Shown here: positions 46,539-58,847 of the stretch, piece after piece
How the letters are laid out: each line of letters begins with the position of its first letter
How positions within the stretch are numbered: the stretch's first letter is position 1
Assembly (NCBI GenBank): GCA_003550325.1
Contig: QKWP01000077.1
Span: forward strand, 335,717 to 399,716
Length of the DNA stretch: 64,000 nt
Direction of reading: 5' to 3'
Origin: Gigaspora rosea
Lineage: Eukaryota; Glomeromycota; Glomeromycetes; Diversisporales; Gigasporaceae
The notes under the pieces: model-generated
What the model was told of the DNA's origin: nothing
Databases searched by the model: none
Seen by the model: only the letters and a program-made list of their open reading frames with translations
Translations under genes and position numbers: made by a program

Positions 46539-47128
46539 GGCAATCTGTTAAATGGATAGCGAGTAGAAAAAAGGACATACTTTGGAGATTGCTGCATAAT
46601 GCCCTTCCAATAGGGTCGAGACTAGCATATGTGGTCCCTGAGGTATCACCGTTCTGTCCTTGGTGCCCAGAGGAGGTTCAGAACATGGAACACTTTGCAT
46701 TAAACTGTCGTCTAAGTAAAAGGATTTGGAAACTCGCATATAATATGCTTGATTGTACAAGGGAAACAAGAGTCCCAAACACTATAGAGGAGAAAATCAC
46801 AGCGGAGAATGTAGAAGGAACACATAAGCATTCGGTTATAAATTGGCTGCATGTGAATGTCATCTACGAAATCTGGTGTTGGTACACGAATAAGAAATTC
46901 GGGGAGGGATCGCTTCCAGAACCGGCGCTGCCGTTTATTTGGAGGAACCGAATTAATAAGGACTTGCAGGTTACGCTAGCAAGTAATAAATTAAAAAAGG
47001 TAGAGAGATTAGCGCTTAAAAACATGTATAAATAATTAGTGTCTTAGGTGTATTATTTATATAAGAATATAATAATAAATCGCGCCACATGACGTCCCCA
47101 GGTAAATGCTACCCCGGGGGTTTAAAAA
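46539..47128 (+). mobile_element. 5'-truncated LINE insertion, 17-bp TSD and poly-A
   Basis: The duplication AAAAGAATTATTACTCT lies at 46522-46538 and 47129-47145. The insert ends in TTTAAAAAAA, which merges with the A-rich start of the duplication. It contains only the C-terminal reverse-transcriptase zinc-binding region and a 3' untranslated part, as expected of a target-primed non-LTR insertion that stopped early. The intact duplication argues for a fairly recent event. Confidence 0.88.
46541..47035 (+). pseudogene. zf-RVT C-terminal fragment of a LINE reverse transcriptase protein
   Basis: The frame is open from the truncation point to TAA at 47033-47035. It includes LWRLLHNALPIGSRLAYVVP, then FCPWCPEEVQNMEHFALNC with a CPWC...H...C zinc-binding pattern, then SKRIWKLAY. 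This matches the zinc-binding domain that follows reverse transcriptase in many non-LTR elements. The polymerase and endonuclease are absent because of 5' truncation. The frame has no internal stop. Confidence 0.85.
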
Positions 47129-47145
47129 AAAAGAATTATTACTCT

Positions 47146-49860
47146 TTACACATGGTGTTAACGCATTGATGCGTTTATCAAATCTTACTAAATAAAGAAA
47201 AGATCTATCTACAAATGGGGTAAACTAATCGGGAAATTCGAATCCTCAAATGTCACAATTTCGAATTGTGACAATAGTTACTAACCCATCAAACAATGCC
47301 CAACCCATCCTAAAACACCCAATTATTTCAACAAACGGTAAAAGTACTTCTTTCTACAGCTTAGCATAACCCTTTTGTTGAGTTTTTATTGGTTTTTTAA
47401 CTTGTCTAGACATTTTTTGTTAGTTGTAACAAGTGCTTCGTTTGTTAGTTTTTTAACGTCACTTAGGAGCAAATTTTCGTGTAACAGTTTACCCAAAAAA
47501 TCAAATCAGCCGATATGCAATGATATTTCATCAAAATAATTTTTATCTCATTAAATCTTATTCTTATAAATCATTCCATTTATTCCAATAACAAAAATTT
47601 TTTTAATTAATCAAAATTCAAATTTGAAAGATATTAAATAAACAGAAATATTATGGCTTTAATTTTTGACTTTCTGTATAGCGTTAGCAGTAAATGTTAA
47701 ATAATAAAAATACAGTAATATTACTTTAAAGCGCATCAACTTTTAATAAATGCAATAGTTTAAAAACTACTTGGCGAGTTTACTATGAAGAACGAAATTA
47801 CCGTTCAGCGTTTTAAAATTTTGTTTTTATAGACAATTATAATGAGCGACTTTGGAAATAAATGCGAGTTTAAAAATCATATTTGTGTATCAAACTTTTG
47901 AAATCGGAAAATGAAATGGGGGTATTTAGAGACTCTCATTTAACGAAAAAACAACTTTTTCAACGGAATAGATTATCATTTCAAATTTATTGGAAAATGA
48001 AATAAAGTTGATACATCGCTCATTTGAAAATGAATACGTCATCTTCTGTCAAATTAGATTTCCTCACTTTAATTCTGTGAAACCATTTAATAGGGTAATA
48101 TAGAATTAATTCTGTAATTTATTTCGAAAACAAGTGAGTTTAAAAAAAAACCTGTTTCTTTTTGAAGTTCTGAAATCAGAAATGAAGTACACATTATCGT
48201 GCAAAAATTGATGAATAACGGTAATTTGGCAAATGAACACGTGTCGTAGAGCGACACGTGTAATCTCAATAAAATTTTCTATATAGATATTTTTATTTTA
48301 TTATGAGTTGTTTTCGTTTTTCTAAAAAGTACTTTAAACTGTATAAATCATGTAAATTTAAATTGAATTATTAGTCAATCAGACGATCTTCCTCCTTAAT
48401 GATATACAGTATTATAATCATATATAAAAAAGAATAAATTTATAGATCACTTATTTCAAAACAAACACGTCATTAATCTTATTATAAATCAGAAATCCAA
48501 TCATTAATTTTATTGTCATATAAAAAAAAGAATATAATTAATAAATTACTTATTTCGAAACAAGTCCATCACTAACTTTATTCGAATCAGTTATCTAATC
48601 ATTTATTCTGAATAACCCTAATATTTAAAGTTTTTTTTAAAGTTGAATATGTATATTAACAGTTAAGGGATAGTTTATTTCTGAAGAGTAAAAAAAAAAA
48701 TAGTATACAAGATGTGCTGAGTGTCAAGGATTATAGATAAGTGAAAGAATGCTTTTATAGACTTGCGAAGCTGTTCATTTTCTATGTTCTAGGACTATCG
48801 TCTTTCCAAGATGATCTATGGACGTATATAACGTACATGACATATGCACATGAAAATCATCATTAATTATGAATGATCATTATATAATTTAAAACGCTAA
48901 TTTTATTACAAAAGCATAAAATTCTATAATAAAACCTGGATTTTCTTATATAAATTATAAATTATAGATTTTTTCAATTTCTAAATTTATATAGAACTAA
49001 TTTTTCTAATTTTAAAAGTAGTTAAATTAGTAGTTTAAATTATTAAAATTGGTCACGAAATTGGAAGATTTTTAATTTTTATGATATTATACAACTTTTT
49101 CTTAATACAAAAAAATGTACATGAGATTAATAATAATACTACTTTTTAGTTGCTTGAAAAACCTCTCGCATAAAAAGCTAATTATTAAACATGTCTAGTA
49201 TAGACTACTAGCACCATCCAGTAAGTCTATGGCGGACAGTACTTAATGTTAGCAGTTACTCTCTCGCGACATCCTAATCTAGATTAAGGATTATATAAGC
49301 CGCAGCAAGTCCTAATGGATAAACTGGCTTTTTTGAAAGCTAAACAATACAAAACCTATTATCTAAATTATTTATTACGAATACAACTTAATTTCTAATT
49401 TATTAAAATCAATCATATGAAGGAAAGATATTCATATCATGAAACGATGATCATTTACTATGATCATAATTTTTTAATAATTTCATTCTGATTTCGAATA
49501 AAATTATGACGTATTATTTGTTTCAAATTCAGTGATCTGTGAATGCTATTTTTTATATAAACTGTCAAAAAAAAAAAAATACTCGTTTTATTTTCTGTTT
49601 TTCGAATTCAAAAAAAAACAGAAACATGGTTTTTTATTTTAAATACCTATTTATTTTCGAAATAAATTATTAGAAAAGGGATAAGTCGGTTGATCGCTCT
49701 TTTTTTGGGATTTTCGTATAATTATCTGGGCCATTTTTAAATTGGAGAATATTTTGGTTTATCTAGCGATAGAATAAAAAAAAAATATTATCATTTTTTA
49801 TACATATTAGATTAATCTTATCCTTTCAGTTTTTTTTTTTCTTTGCTTATTATTTCATAA
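47146..49860. other. Gene-free stretch upstream of the BTB-LRR gene
   Basis: A hairpin with 10-bp stem ACACGTGTCG/CGACACGTGT is at 48237-48261. Two related segments of about 110 bp (ACTTATTTCRAAACAA...ATCAGAAATCCAATCATT type) lie at 48421-48510 and 48525-48605. The rest is AT-rich without coding signal. The T-rich tract just before 49861 may belong to the promoter or 5' leader. Confidence 0.5.
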
Positions 49861-52445
49861 ATGGCTACAGATTCCTTTAAAAGACTTTCTACTGATTTAA
49901 TAAACCTTCTTAATAATGGCGAAGATTGTAACGTATTAATTGAAGTTGGGAACCATCAAATATTTAAGGCACATTCAGTTATCTTGGATATTCGATGTTT
50001 TTATTTTCGTGAAGAGCTGTCGAAAACAATTTTCAATGAAGATAATATTAAAAAACTTACTATACCTCATGTTTCTGATAAGATTTTTGAAATTATTATC
50101 AAGTATGTTATTATAATTATTGTTATAAAAAAAAAAATTCATGAAATTTATAATCATTAAACACGATTTTAATATATTTTTAACTCAGATATATTTATGG
50201 TGGTATAATTCAATTTGATAAAGTCGAAGCATCTACATTCCTTGATCTTTTAACTGCTGCTAACGAATTTGGTCTTGAAGAATTGAGAAATGCTGCACAA
50301 GCAGAATTAATTCAAAATCATACATCATGGATACGACTGAATTTTACTAAAGTATATAAAATAAGTTCTGAAAATGACAAATTTAAAGATTTACAAAAGT
50401 TCTGTAATGATATTATTGCTAAATATCCAAATATTATTTTTAATTCTGAAGATTATATGAATCTGTCTGAAAATGCCTTGGTCGCTCTTTTAAAACTTGA
50501 CAACTTAAATATGGATGAAAGAGATATTTGGGATCAAGTTATTAAATGGGGAATTGCCCAAAATTCTGACCTTGATCCTAACCCTGCACAATGGTCTAGT
50601 GCTAATTTTTTATCTTTAAAAACTACTCTCAAAAATTGTTTACCTCATATTCGATACTTTCAAATTGCTGGTGAAGATGTTATGGATAAACTATTTCCGT
50701 ATCATCAAATCTTTGAACCTAATTTATGGAGAGATATTATGTCAAAATTGGCAACTCCAAATAGAGCCATTACTTCAACTATTTTACCTCCTCGAAATAT
50801 CTCAAGTACCGTATTGGAGCCAAAAAATGTTGCAGATTCAAATGGATGCAACACTTTTATTGCAACTTCAAATACAATTAATGAAATAAATGAAATAAAT
50901 TTAAATATATCAACTCAAGACAATAATATGCTTGATTATTTGAGAAAAGAAGCACATGAATGTTTTAAACAAGGGAAATTACTTAAAGCATTAGAACTTT
51001 TTGAAAAAATTCTCGGAAATAGCCAGCATAATTCTAAAGATAAAGAAAGTGCTTCAACCTGGGATTTATCTCGCAAATGTGAATTTGAAATTTTCAAAGA
51101 GTTAACAAAAGCACTTTATAAGAATACCACATTAAAAGATTTGAATCTTCAATTTAATGAACTTGGACATTTTGGAGGAAAATTATTAGCTAATGCACTT
51201 TGCAAGAATATTACGTTAACTTCTTTGAATCTTGAAAATAATAATCTTGGTTCGGAAGGAGGAAAAGCGTTAGCTGATGCACTTTGTAAGAATACCACGC
51301 TAACTTTTTTGAATCTCAAATCAAATGAACTTGGACCAGAAGGAGAAAAAGCATTAGCCAATGCACTTTGTAAGAATATCTCGCTGACTTCTTTAAATCT
51401 TGGATCGAATAATTTCGGATGGAAAGGAGGAAAAGCATTAGCAGGTGCACTTCACAAGAATACTACCTTAACTTTTTTGAATATTGAAAATAATAATCTT
51501 GGTTCAGAAGGTGGAGAAGCATTAGCAGCTGCACTCTGTAAGAATACTACATTGACTTCTTTGAATCTTAAAAATAATAATCTTGGATTAGAAGGTAGAA
51601 ATTCATTGGCAGATGCATTAGCAAATGCACTTTGTAAGAACACTACATTGACTTATTTGAATCTTAGTTGTAATTATATTGGATCAAAAGGAGGAAAAGT
51701 ATTAGCAAATGCACTTTGCAAAAACTCTACGCTGACTTATTTGAATCTTAGTTATAATTACCTTAGATTAAAAGGAGGAAGAGCGTTAGCAAATGCACTT
51801 TGCAAAAATACTACTCTAACTTCCCTAGATCTTAGTGAAAATGAACTTGGATCCGCCAACTTTGTAACCAGTTTTTTCAAGCGAAGGCGGTCTGTAGGAA
51901 AAGCATTAGTTGATGCACTTTGTAAAAATACTACATTAACTTCTTTAAATCTTAGTAAAAATAATCTTGGAACAGAAGGAGGAAAAGAGTTAGCAGATGT
52001 ACTTCACAAGAATTCTACATTGACTTTTTTGGACCTTAGTAAGAATAATATTGGATCTGAAGGAGGAAAAGCATTAGCAGATGCACTTTGCAAGAATAAT
52101 ACACTAAAATCTTTGAATCTCAGTGAAGATTTAATCTCTTTCAATAAACTTGGATCAGAAGGAGGAAGAGCATTAGCAGATGCACTTTGCAAGAACGTCA
52201 CATTGACTTATTTGAATCTAGATTATAATAACCTTGGGTCAGAAGGAGGAAAGTCTTTGGGAGATGCACTTTGTAAAAACTCTACGCTAACGTCTTTGAA
52301 TCTTTATTGTAATAGTCTTGGATTAGCAGGAGGAAAAGCATTAGCTGATGCACTACGTAAAAATTCCACACTGACTTTTCTGGATATTCGATCGAATGGT
52401 ATTAAAATAAAAACAAATTTTCCAAGTATAAATATAGAACAATAA
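49861..52445 (+). CDS. BTB-BACK protein with TPR-like motif and ~15 LRRs
   Basis: Two exons, 49861-50102 and 50189-52445, encode 832 residues. The 86-bp intron (GTATGT...CTCAG) is placed so that FEIIIKYIYGG, a conserved BTB segment, is rebuilt across it. Residues about 18-115 are BTB/POZ (DCNVLIEVGNHQIFKAHSVI). About 165-270 are BACK-like (ALVALLKLDNLNMDERDIWD). A linker with ILPPRNI leads to a TPR-like helix pair at 335-357 (EAHECFKQGKLLKALELFEK). From 395 to the end run about 15 RNI-type LRRs, consensus LTSLNLENNNLGSEGGKALA followed by DALCKNT. Unit 9 holds an insertion (FVTSFFKRRRSV) and unit 12 a short one. By family knowledge BTB-BACK proteins dimerise and bind CUL3; the LRRs would bind the substrate, here unknown. 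BTB proteins of these fungi commonly end in Kelch or TLDc domains, so an LRR tail is unusual. Confidence 0.9.
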
Positions 52446-53661
52446 AGTAGAATAATTTAGGTTAAAATTTAGGCTAAAATTAATAGCTTAAAATGAACTG
52501 TAATTAACGTATTAATATGTATGATCTTAAAAATGTAATTACTGTAACTTAATACTTGGACGTTGTATTGTTGTATTTGTACTAAATATTAATGTTAAAA
52601 CATTAAAATGATATAAACGATATGTTTTGTGTCATTTTTCAATTTTTGTCAATTATTGTTATTATCCAGTGCTGCATATAGTACCCGGTCTTTTACAAGA
52701 AATTATAAGATTAATTAAATAATACCCCGGGGTAATGTGTTAGTAGGGGTACTATTCAAGGGGCAGGGTTGGCAATGGAGTCAATGGAGCTCGATGGCTA
52801 CCGAATGGAGATCGAAAAAACAATATTTCATTAACTCCATTCAGAACTCCATTGGCTCCATTCGCAGCTCCATTGCCAACCTTGACGAGGGGTATAATGA
52901 AGAGAGTGTAAATTGATCATATAACATGATCATTGAATCAGATAATCATAAACATAATACATATCGAATTTGAAAATATAAAAATAAAATATTTATTCGT
53001 TATAATTGACTTCTTTTTTTTTTTTGAAAAATTACTTAAGAACATAATATATTTTATTTATGAAAAATTACAGAAAACTAAAACAAAATTATATATTTTA
53101 TTTATGAAAAAGAATTTACAGAAAACTAAAACAAAATTAAATAGTTTATTTATATGAAAAAGAATTTACAGAAAACTAAAACAAAATTAAATAGTTTATT
53201 TACTGCAAAGATAAAAATTTCATAAAAACTATTTAATGAACGTAATAATTTATTTAAAGAACTTTTTTTTAACGAACTTGTATTATATTAATTACAATAA
53301 GTTTGATATCTAAATGTACTGTATATTTATAAATTGACATAATCAGTAAAAATTAATGATGAAACATGTTAATTGACATATTTATACGTAACGGTAATTG
53401 ATGCGGAACATATCAATATACGAAAAAAAATTTTTATTGTTATCCAGCAGCTTAATATGATAGTGCTTGCCGAATAACTCGAGTTATTTGGCAGTGATTG
53501 CGTCATCTGCAAAATAAGTACTTGTTATTGGTCATGTTATGGATGATAACTGATTATTCACTAGGATACTGTTTTTATGACGTGGCCGAAGGACACGTCA
53601 TAATGCGGTATCTGCTGTGAAGAAATCAGCAATTATCAGCCACAATTTGACCAATAATACG
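52446..53661. other. Gene-free stretch with small repeats
   Basis: Three tandem units of about 55 bp (TTTACAGAAAACTAAAACAA, then ATTTAT) lie at 53056-53203. A palindrome TGCCGAATAACTCGAG.. is at 53467-53492. TGACGTG...CACGTCA is at 53578-53600. No coding region is supported, though A-rich tandem units create a short frame. Confidence 0.55.
52764..52884. mobile_element. Very short hAT-like MITE (121 bp)
   Basis: Ends are CAGGGTTGGCAATGGAG and (reversed) CAAGGTTGGCAATGGAG. Flanks TCAAGGGG (52756-52763) and ACGAGGGG (52885-52892) agree at 6 of 8. The interior repeats AATGGAG in both orientations. It lies about 320 bp behind the stop codon of the BTB-LRR gene. Confidence 0.65.
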
Positions 53662-53847
53662 CTTATCCGACATGTCTGGCGTAAACAACGAGATTTTTGT
53701 GTAACTTATTCGGCCTCCTTCTAATACAAATACACAAATTTTCATTCACCTCTTAAGAGGTGATGAAAATTTGTGTATTGCATTCGGAGGTGGCCGAATA
53801 ACTTACACAAAAATCGTTCGGTGTTCACATAAGACATGTCGGATAAC
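53662..53847. mobile_element. Foldback element, arms ~90 bp
   Basis: CTTATCCGACATGTC on the left pairs with GACATGTCGGATAAC on the right. The arms continue through GATTTTTGTGTAA, TTATTCGGCC and ACACAAATTTTCAT to a centre at CACCTCTTAAGAGGTG, with several small bulges. No coding capacity. Confidence 0.78.
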
Positions 53848-55956
53848 TATATATATCATATTATCTTATGATTATAATCGGTATAGTCAACCTGTTATAG
53901 CCTGTTATAAAATCGGCTTGTCGCAACCAAAAATACATAGCAGCTCAGTTGATTGTCTTATGAAACCGATCACATTGTTAACCACGTATTTTTCTTGATG
54001 CCAGTCAGGTATACTGATAGGCACAGTAAACAATGGATGCTAATTACTTAATATAATAAATTTACGGGCAGTATGAAAATTGGAAATAGAAGCTTTTGAC
54101 CAGTTTTAAATCCGAATGGAAAGATTGCGAATTAACCATCGTTCTTAAATTTTCAAAACAAGTTCAAAGAAATTAAAGACTTTATTAATGCGGTGTTGTA
54201 TTATATTAAAACTTGAATAGTTCTTTAATGTATTATATTTTAAATTTTCCTATAACTAATAATTCATGTAAATAATAGTTCGAAAAGTTGACGGTCATCA
54301 AAATATTATTTCATTTTTTTGATATGACTGTCGTATACAATTTATAATTCTGAGAGCATAAACCATTCATTATTAATATTTATTTATTATTATAATATAT
54401 AAAACAGACAACAATGGATATTATAATATGAATAGTGACAAATCAGTTGACTAATGTATAGATCATGCAAATTAACTTGCAGAAAAAGCAAGTTATAAAG
54501 AAGATAACAACTAAATGCATTAATATAATCATTATTAGCTTGTATAAGCAAAATTGAATTTGGTGAATTTTTTAAAAGACTATTACCATTTTTTATGATA
54601 CTAATATTTGTTATAACTAAGAAATTTTCCTAATTAATGTAGCTAAAAAAATTGGTATAACTAATATAACAATATAGGCCACAATAGCTAACATTTGTAT
54701 AACTAAAAAATTGGCTATTAATGATATAATCAATGTATACAGAGAAGTTTGTTGTACTGATGTAATCACATTTTGATACTAATTAAAAGTGTTTTATTAC
54801 AATATTTTTTAATTTTTTTTATAAATTAAGCAAAAGTTATAAATTAATAAAATATTCACAAAATGCCTTTGTATAAGAAATGCATGATTATAATAAAACT
54901 TTAGTTGCAGAATCTAATTTAGATACCAATTAAGGCATTATTTTTGTACTATCAAAATCTAATAGACAACCAAAGAAAAAAGTCAAAAAGAAACAAGTAA
55001 ATCCAAAACATTATACAACCACTTATTTTTATTATAATACATCTTGAAGCAGAGGATAATCTATATTATTATAATATTTTTGACATAATGACACATCAAT
55101 TTGACACATCCATATGCCTTCAAGTTCCGCATCAATAGCTGTAACTCTATGTTGCTATAACTAGATTATGGAAAATGTTAGTTATTACGATATTATGGAA
55201 CTTCTAATATAACAATATGTCAATTGGACATAACTATACGTATTTAAGTATCTGTATCTATAGCTCTACCTTTACTTATATAAGATAGATAGGTATTTTC
55301 AAGCATTTCTTTTAATGTAGTTTGCTAGTTATAAGGACTATACACAAGTCTATAATTAATTGAAATAATATTTATAGTAATTTTTCAATGATTTAATAAT
55401 ATTAAATTTTAGCCAATCAGTACAACTCTATGATAAACTACATGGGAAGATTTGTTTCTATTCAATATTGTCATAAATTCGATTTTGTTACATATAATGA
55501 TTAAAACATGGCCATTAACCAATTAAATTAATAACTGTAATATTTATATGACATGTCAATTAAAATGTGATCAATGTCATTATTGCAATAATGATATAAG
55601 AATAAATGTTTTATTGCCAAATGATTTATAATCAAATTAGCAAAGCTTTAATTAATTATATATTTTTAAATAGTAATTTGATTCTATATTTCTGTCATTA
55701 CCTTCTACTAGAGATGCATTTCAAACTTTTAGCCAATCTTAAGTTAAACAATATCACTTATATGTTGATCTAAATTATATCTATGCTAACTTAGCAATTA
55801 ACTTTTATAAAATTATAAAATTAATTAATACACAAGATATAAATATTAATTAAAATACAAGATATGAGTATTTATTAAAATAATTGGCTAAACAATATCA
55901 AAATCAAAGCTTACTAAAACATCTAGTGTTTAGTTATTGTTGACTATATATCTAGT
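53848..55956. other. Gene-free stretch
   Basis: Strongly AT-rich, with no coding region or RNA gene I can support. Weak repeats of ATAACTAA-AAATT-GCTA occur at 54600-54760. Confidence 0.45.
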
Positions 55957-56240
55957 TAGGGTTCCGCAATTTGATTTGATCTTCAAATATTTGAATCAAA
56001 TATTTGATCAAATTCAAATTCAAAATTAATAATTTGATTTGATCAAATTCAAATATGGCCAAATTTGATTTGATTTGACAAATATTTGATTTGATTTGAA
56101 AATTACTATTAAAAATTCAAATTCAAATCAAATTCAAATTCAATTATTTGAATCAAATCAAATTCAAATCAGGGTCAATTTGATTTGATCAAATTCAAAT
56201 TGATCCAATATTTGATTTGATTTGAATTTGAGGAACCCTA
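55957..56240. mobile_element. hAT-like MITE made of AAATTTGATTTGA words, TSD TATCTAGT
   Basis: The 284-bp element has ends TAGGGTTCCGCAATTTGATT and (reversed) TAGGGTTCCTCAAATTCAAA. Exact duplications TATCTAGT lie at 55949-55956 and 56241-56248. Almost all of the interior consists of ATTTGATTTGA and TCAAATTCAAA words in both orientations. Confidence 0.9.
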
Positions 56241-56248
56241 TATCTAGT

Positions 56249-57190
56249 AGACTAATATTTTTGGTTGAGATTAGTAAATATTAATATTATTACAAAATAA
56301 AAATAATCAATTTTGTGACTATTTGAGATTATTAAAGCTAAGGCCTTACTAAATATAAACACAGAAATTCATACCACAATACCAAAACTATTCTATTCTT
56401 GTATTCTTTTAAGATCTTTACCACACACTGTACATAGTTCTGTATTTTTACGTGATCTACCTCTTGACATTGTCATTGACAAGAACTTGAGAGCCTAAAT
56501 TGGAAATTTTATATTCAGAAATCTAAGTTTTGCTGCATACAAACGCAAAAATAACTATTCTTGTACTAGTTTAAGATCTTTGCCACATATTGCACATGGC
56601 TCCGTGTTTTTGCATTGTCTACTCATTATAATTTAGGATCCGAATGAAATCCAGAAAGCCAAGGTCTTGTTGACTATAAATATAAAATTTCTAAACATAA
56701 TATATTTTATACAAAGTGTTATTTCACAAATTTTAATAGTAAATTAAATAAATTAGCCAATCAGCGTAAAAACTGCAACAATCATAAATCCGCCCATATG
56801 CAAGATGGTCTCCGACTATCTTTTTTTTTTTTGATAATGAACTTGCTTGACCCAATAATTTATTTTATAAAAATTAATGAGCACCAACCTATTTATTTAG
56901 GTGCTTGAAAGCACCCATAATTATGAAATCAATAGAAAATTGCATTGAAACTGATATGATAAGTATTAGTATAATAAAATATAGCTCGCATATTTCTAAC
57001 TTCCTTAAGCAACTCAAACGTCTAGTTTTGCGATAAAAGAATTTTATTTATTTATAGTATAAAAAATAAGAAATTTCATGTCGAAAACTATAAAATTGTA
57101 TAGTGATAATTTTTACAAAAATTGCTAAATAGTAAACAATATAAATAATCTTTAAATTCTTTAAATCCAAAGGAATTATGAACAAAATGA
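56249..57190. other. Intergenic stretch downstream of the P450 gene
   Basis: Two diverged copies of a segment (TATTCTTGTA-T..TAAGATCTTT-CCACA..TG-ACAT) lie at 56394-56435 and 56558-56600. AGGTGCTTGAAAGCACCC at 56892 belongs to the dispersed repeat of 8728. No coding region. Confidence 0.5.
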
Positions 57191-58847
57191 TTATCTTTGA
57201 GATATTCTAACCATTAAGTCATAGACTTGGTTAGTTGAAGTATAATAATATTTAATTGGATCATTTTTGTTTACTAAATCAAGATCATACTTTCTATAAA
57301 ATAAAACTACAAATAATTTTAGCTCAAGTAATGCAATATTTCTTCCTGGACACATTCTTATACCTCCACCAAATGGCACAAAACTATTCTTACAAGTTTT
57401 ATTAAATTCACCAGTGCCACCCTCTTCTTCATTGAGAAATCGATCAGGATCAAACTTGGTTGGTTCTTTCCAATGATTAGGATTATTCATTACTCGGTGA
57501 TGATCAGGCCAGAACCATGTTCCTGGTGACCAAAGACAATTACCTACACTTTCATAATCATCAAGCACACGTAAATTAAATGGTGCCGGATTTGAATGAC
57601 GTAACATTTCTTTAACCAATGCATCTATGTAACGACATTTTTCAAGATCTTCATAAGTAATCATTGAGGTTGTATCTGAGCCAAATACTTTAAGGATTTC
57701 TGCACGAAGTTTTTCAAGAGTTATAGGATTTTTAGCAATATTATAGGCAATAAAACAAAGACCAGAGGCGGTCTAAATATTAAATATAGGTTAATATTAA
57801 ATTTATAATTATTTTATAATTAATTTATAATTAATTTATAATTAATTAATAATAAATTAAACATAAAAAATTAAACATAATTAATTATAAATTAAAGTTA
57901 ACTAAAAATCTGATAAATACCGTTTCAATAGAAGCAGCAGTTGTTTCAGCAAGATTGGTTTCGATTTCAACATCATTCATAGGTTGTTCACCCTCAATAT
58001 ATTCATCAGAATCATTTGATGAATTAGTAATCAATAATAAGTCTAATAAATTAAAATTTGCAGTTGAACCATTTTTAAGTTCATTTCTACGTTTTTCAAC
58101 AATGCTACGTATTGTACCATTCAAGAAAATGGAATACTTTTTTAGAGTATTAAAACCAAAATACATAGCAATACTGCCAAGTGCTTTTGGCAGAAAGATT
58201 AAGACAGTAAACATTGCCATGTATGCATTTGCAGCTTTGGAAATTGAATCATATGATGACAAATTATATAATGGTTGTCCAATGATAGTCGCGATAGATA
58301 CTTGTGATTTATACAGAGATGCCCATTTGGAAAAATCAAAGGTTACAACATCATTTTTATCCCATTTCTCTTCAAATTCTTTAAATATTTTCTGAACACT
58401 ATTTAAGGTACCATATTGATATTTTTTTGACATTAAAATTTTAGTGACAAATTGTCGATTTCGTTTCCATTTAGGAAAATCATTGTTAAATACCATGCTA
58501 GCCATTACACGGGTATCATTATTACCATTCATACAGCGTTTAAAAAACTTTGATTCTTTATATAAATTTTTTGTTGAATCACTATATGTTAAGTATACTT
58601 TTTCGAGATATTTAGCATTAGAGAGAACTATACATCGAAAGGGACCGGCATAATACTCCCAAATATCTACAGAAGCATCTAAATTTTTTTCAGCCCATTT
58701 ACGAGGGTTTGATTTAATTTGAATAAGTGTACCAATAAATGGCAATGGAAATGGACCAGGTAGAGGGTTTGGACGTGTAAAATAGCTATAATAATAGTGT
58801 AAAATATATAATAAAAGAATTATTCCGGCAAAAGTTATGATTCCCAT
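57191..58847 (-). CDS. Cytochrome P450 monooxygenase, membrane-anchored
   Basis: Two exons on the minus strand, 58847-57921 and 57772-57191, encode 502 residues, the usual length of microsomal P450s. The phase-0 intron (GTATTT...TTTAG, 57920-57773) is fixed by the I-helix: AASIET joins TASGLC to give the oxygen-binding ETT pattern (residues 308-310). Residues 1-23 (MGIITFAGIILLLYILHYYY..) form an ER anchor, followed by the proline hinge PNPLPGPFPLPFIG. ExxR is EMLR (364-367), the PxRF-like motif is PDRF (418-421), and the haem loop is FGGGIRMCPGRNIA with Cys450 as the axial thiolate. All core motifs are present, so it should be active given a reductase. The substrate cannot be read from sequence and I did not assign a CYP family. 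No related pathway genes are nearby. Confidence 0.92.

Noticed and set aside
57955..58653. Plus-strand open frames opposite the P450 gene
   Set aside because: They are shadows of the P450 coding strand, which carries all family motifs.
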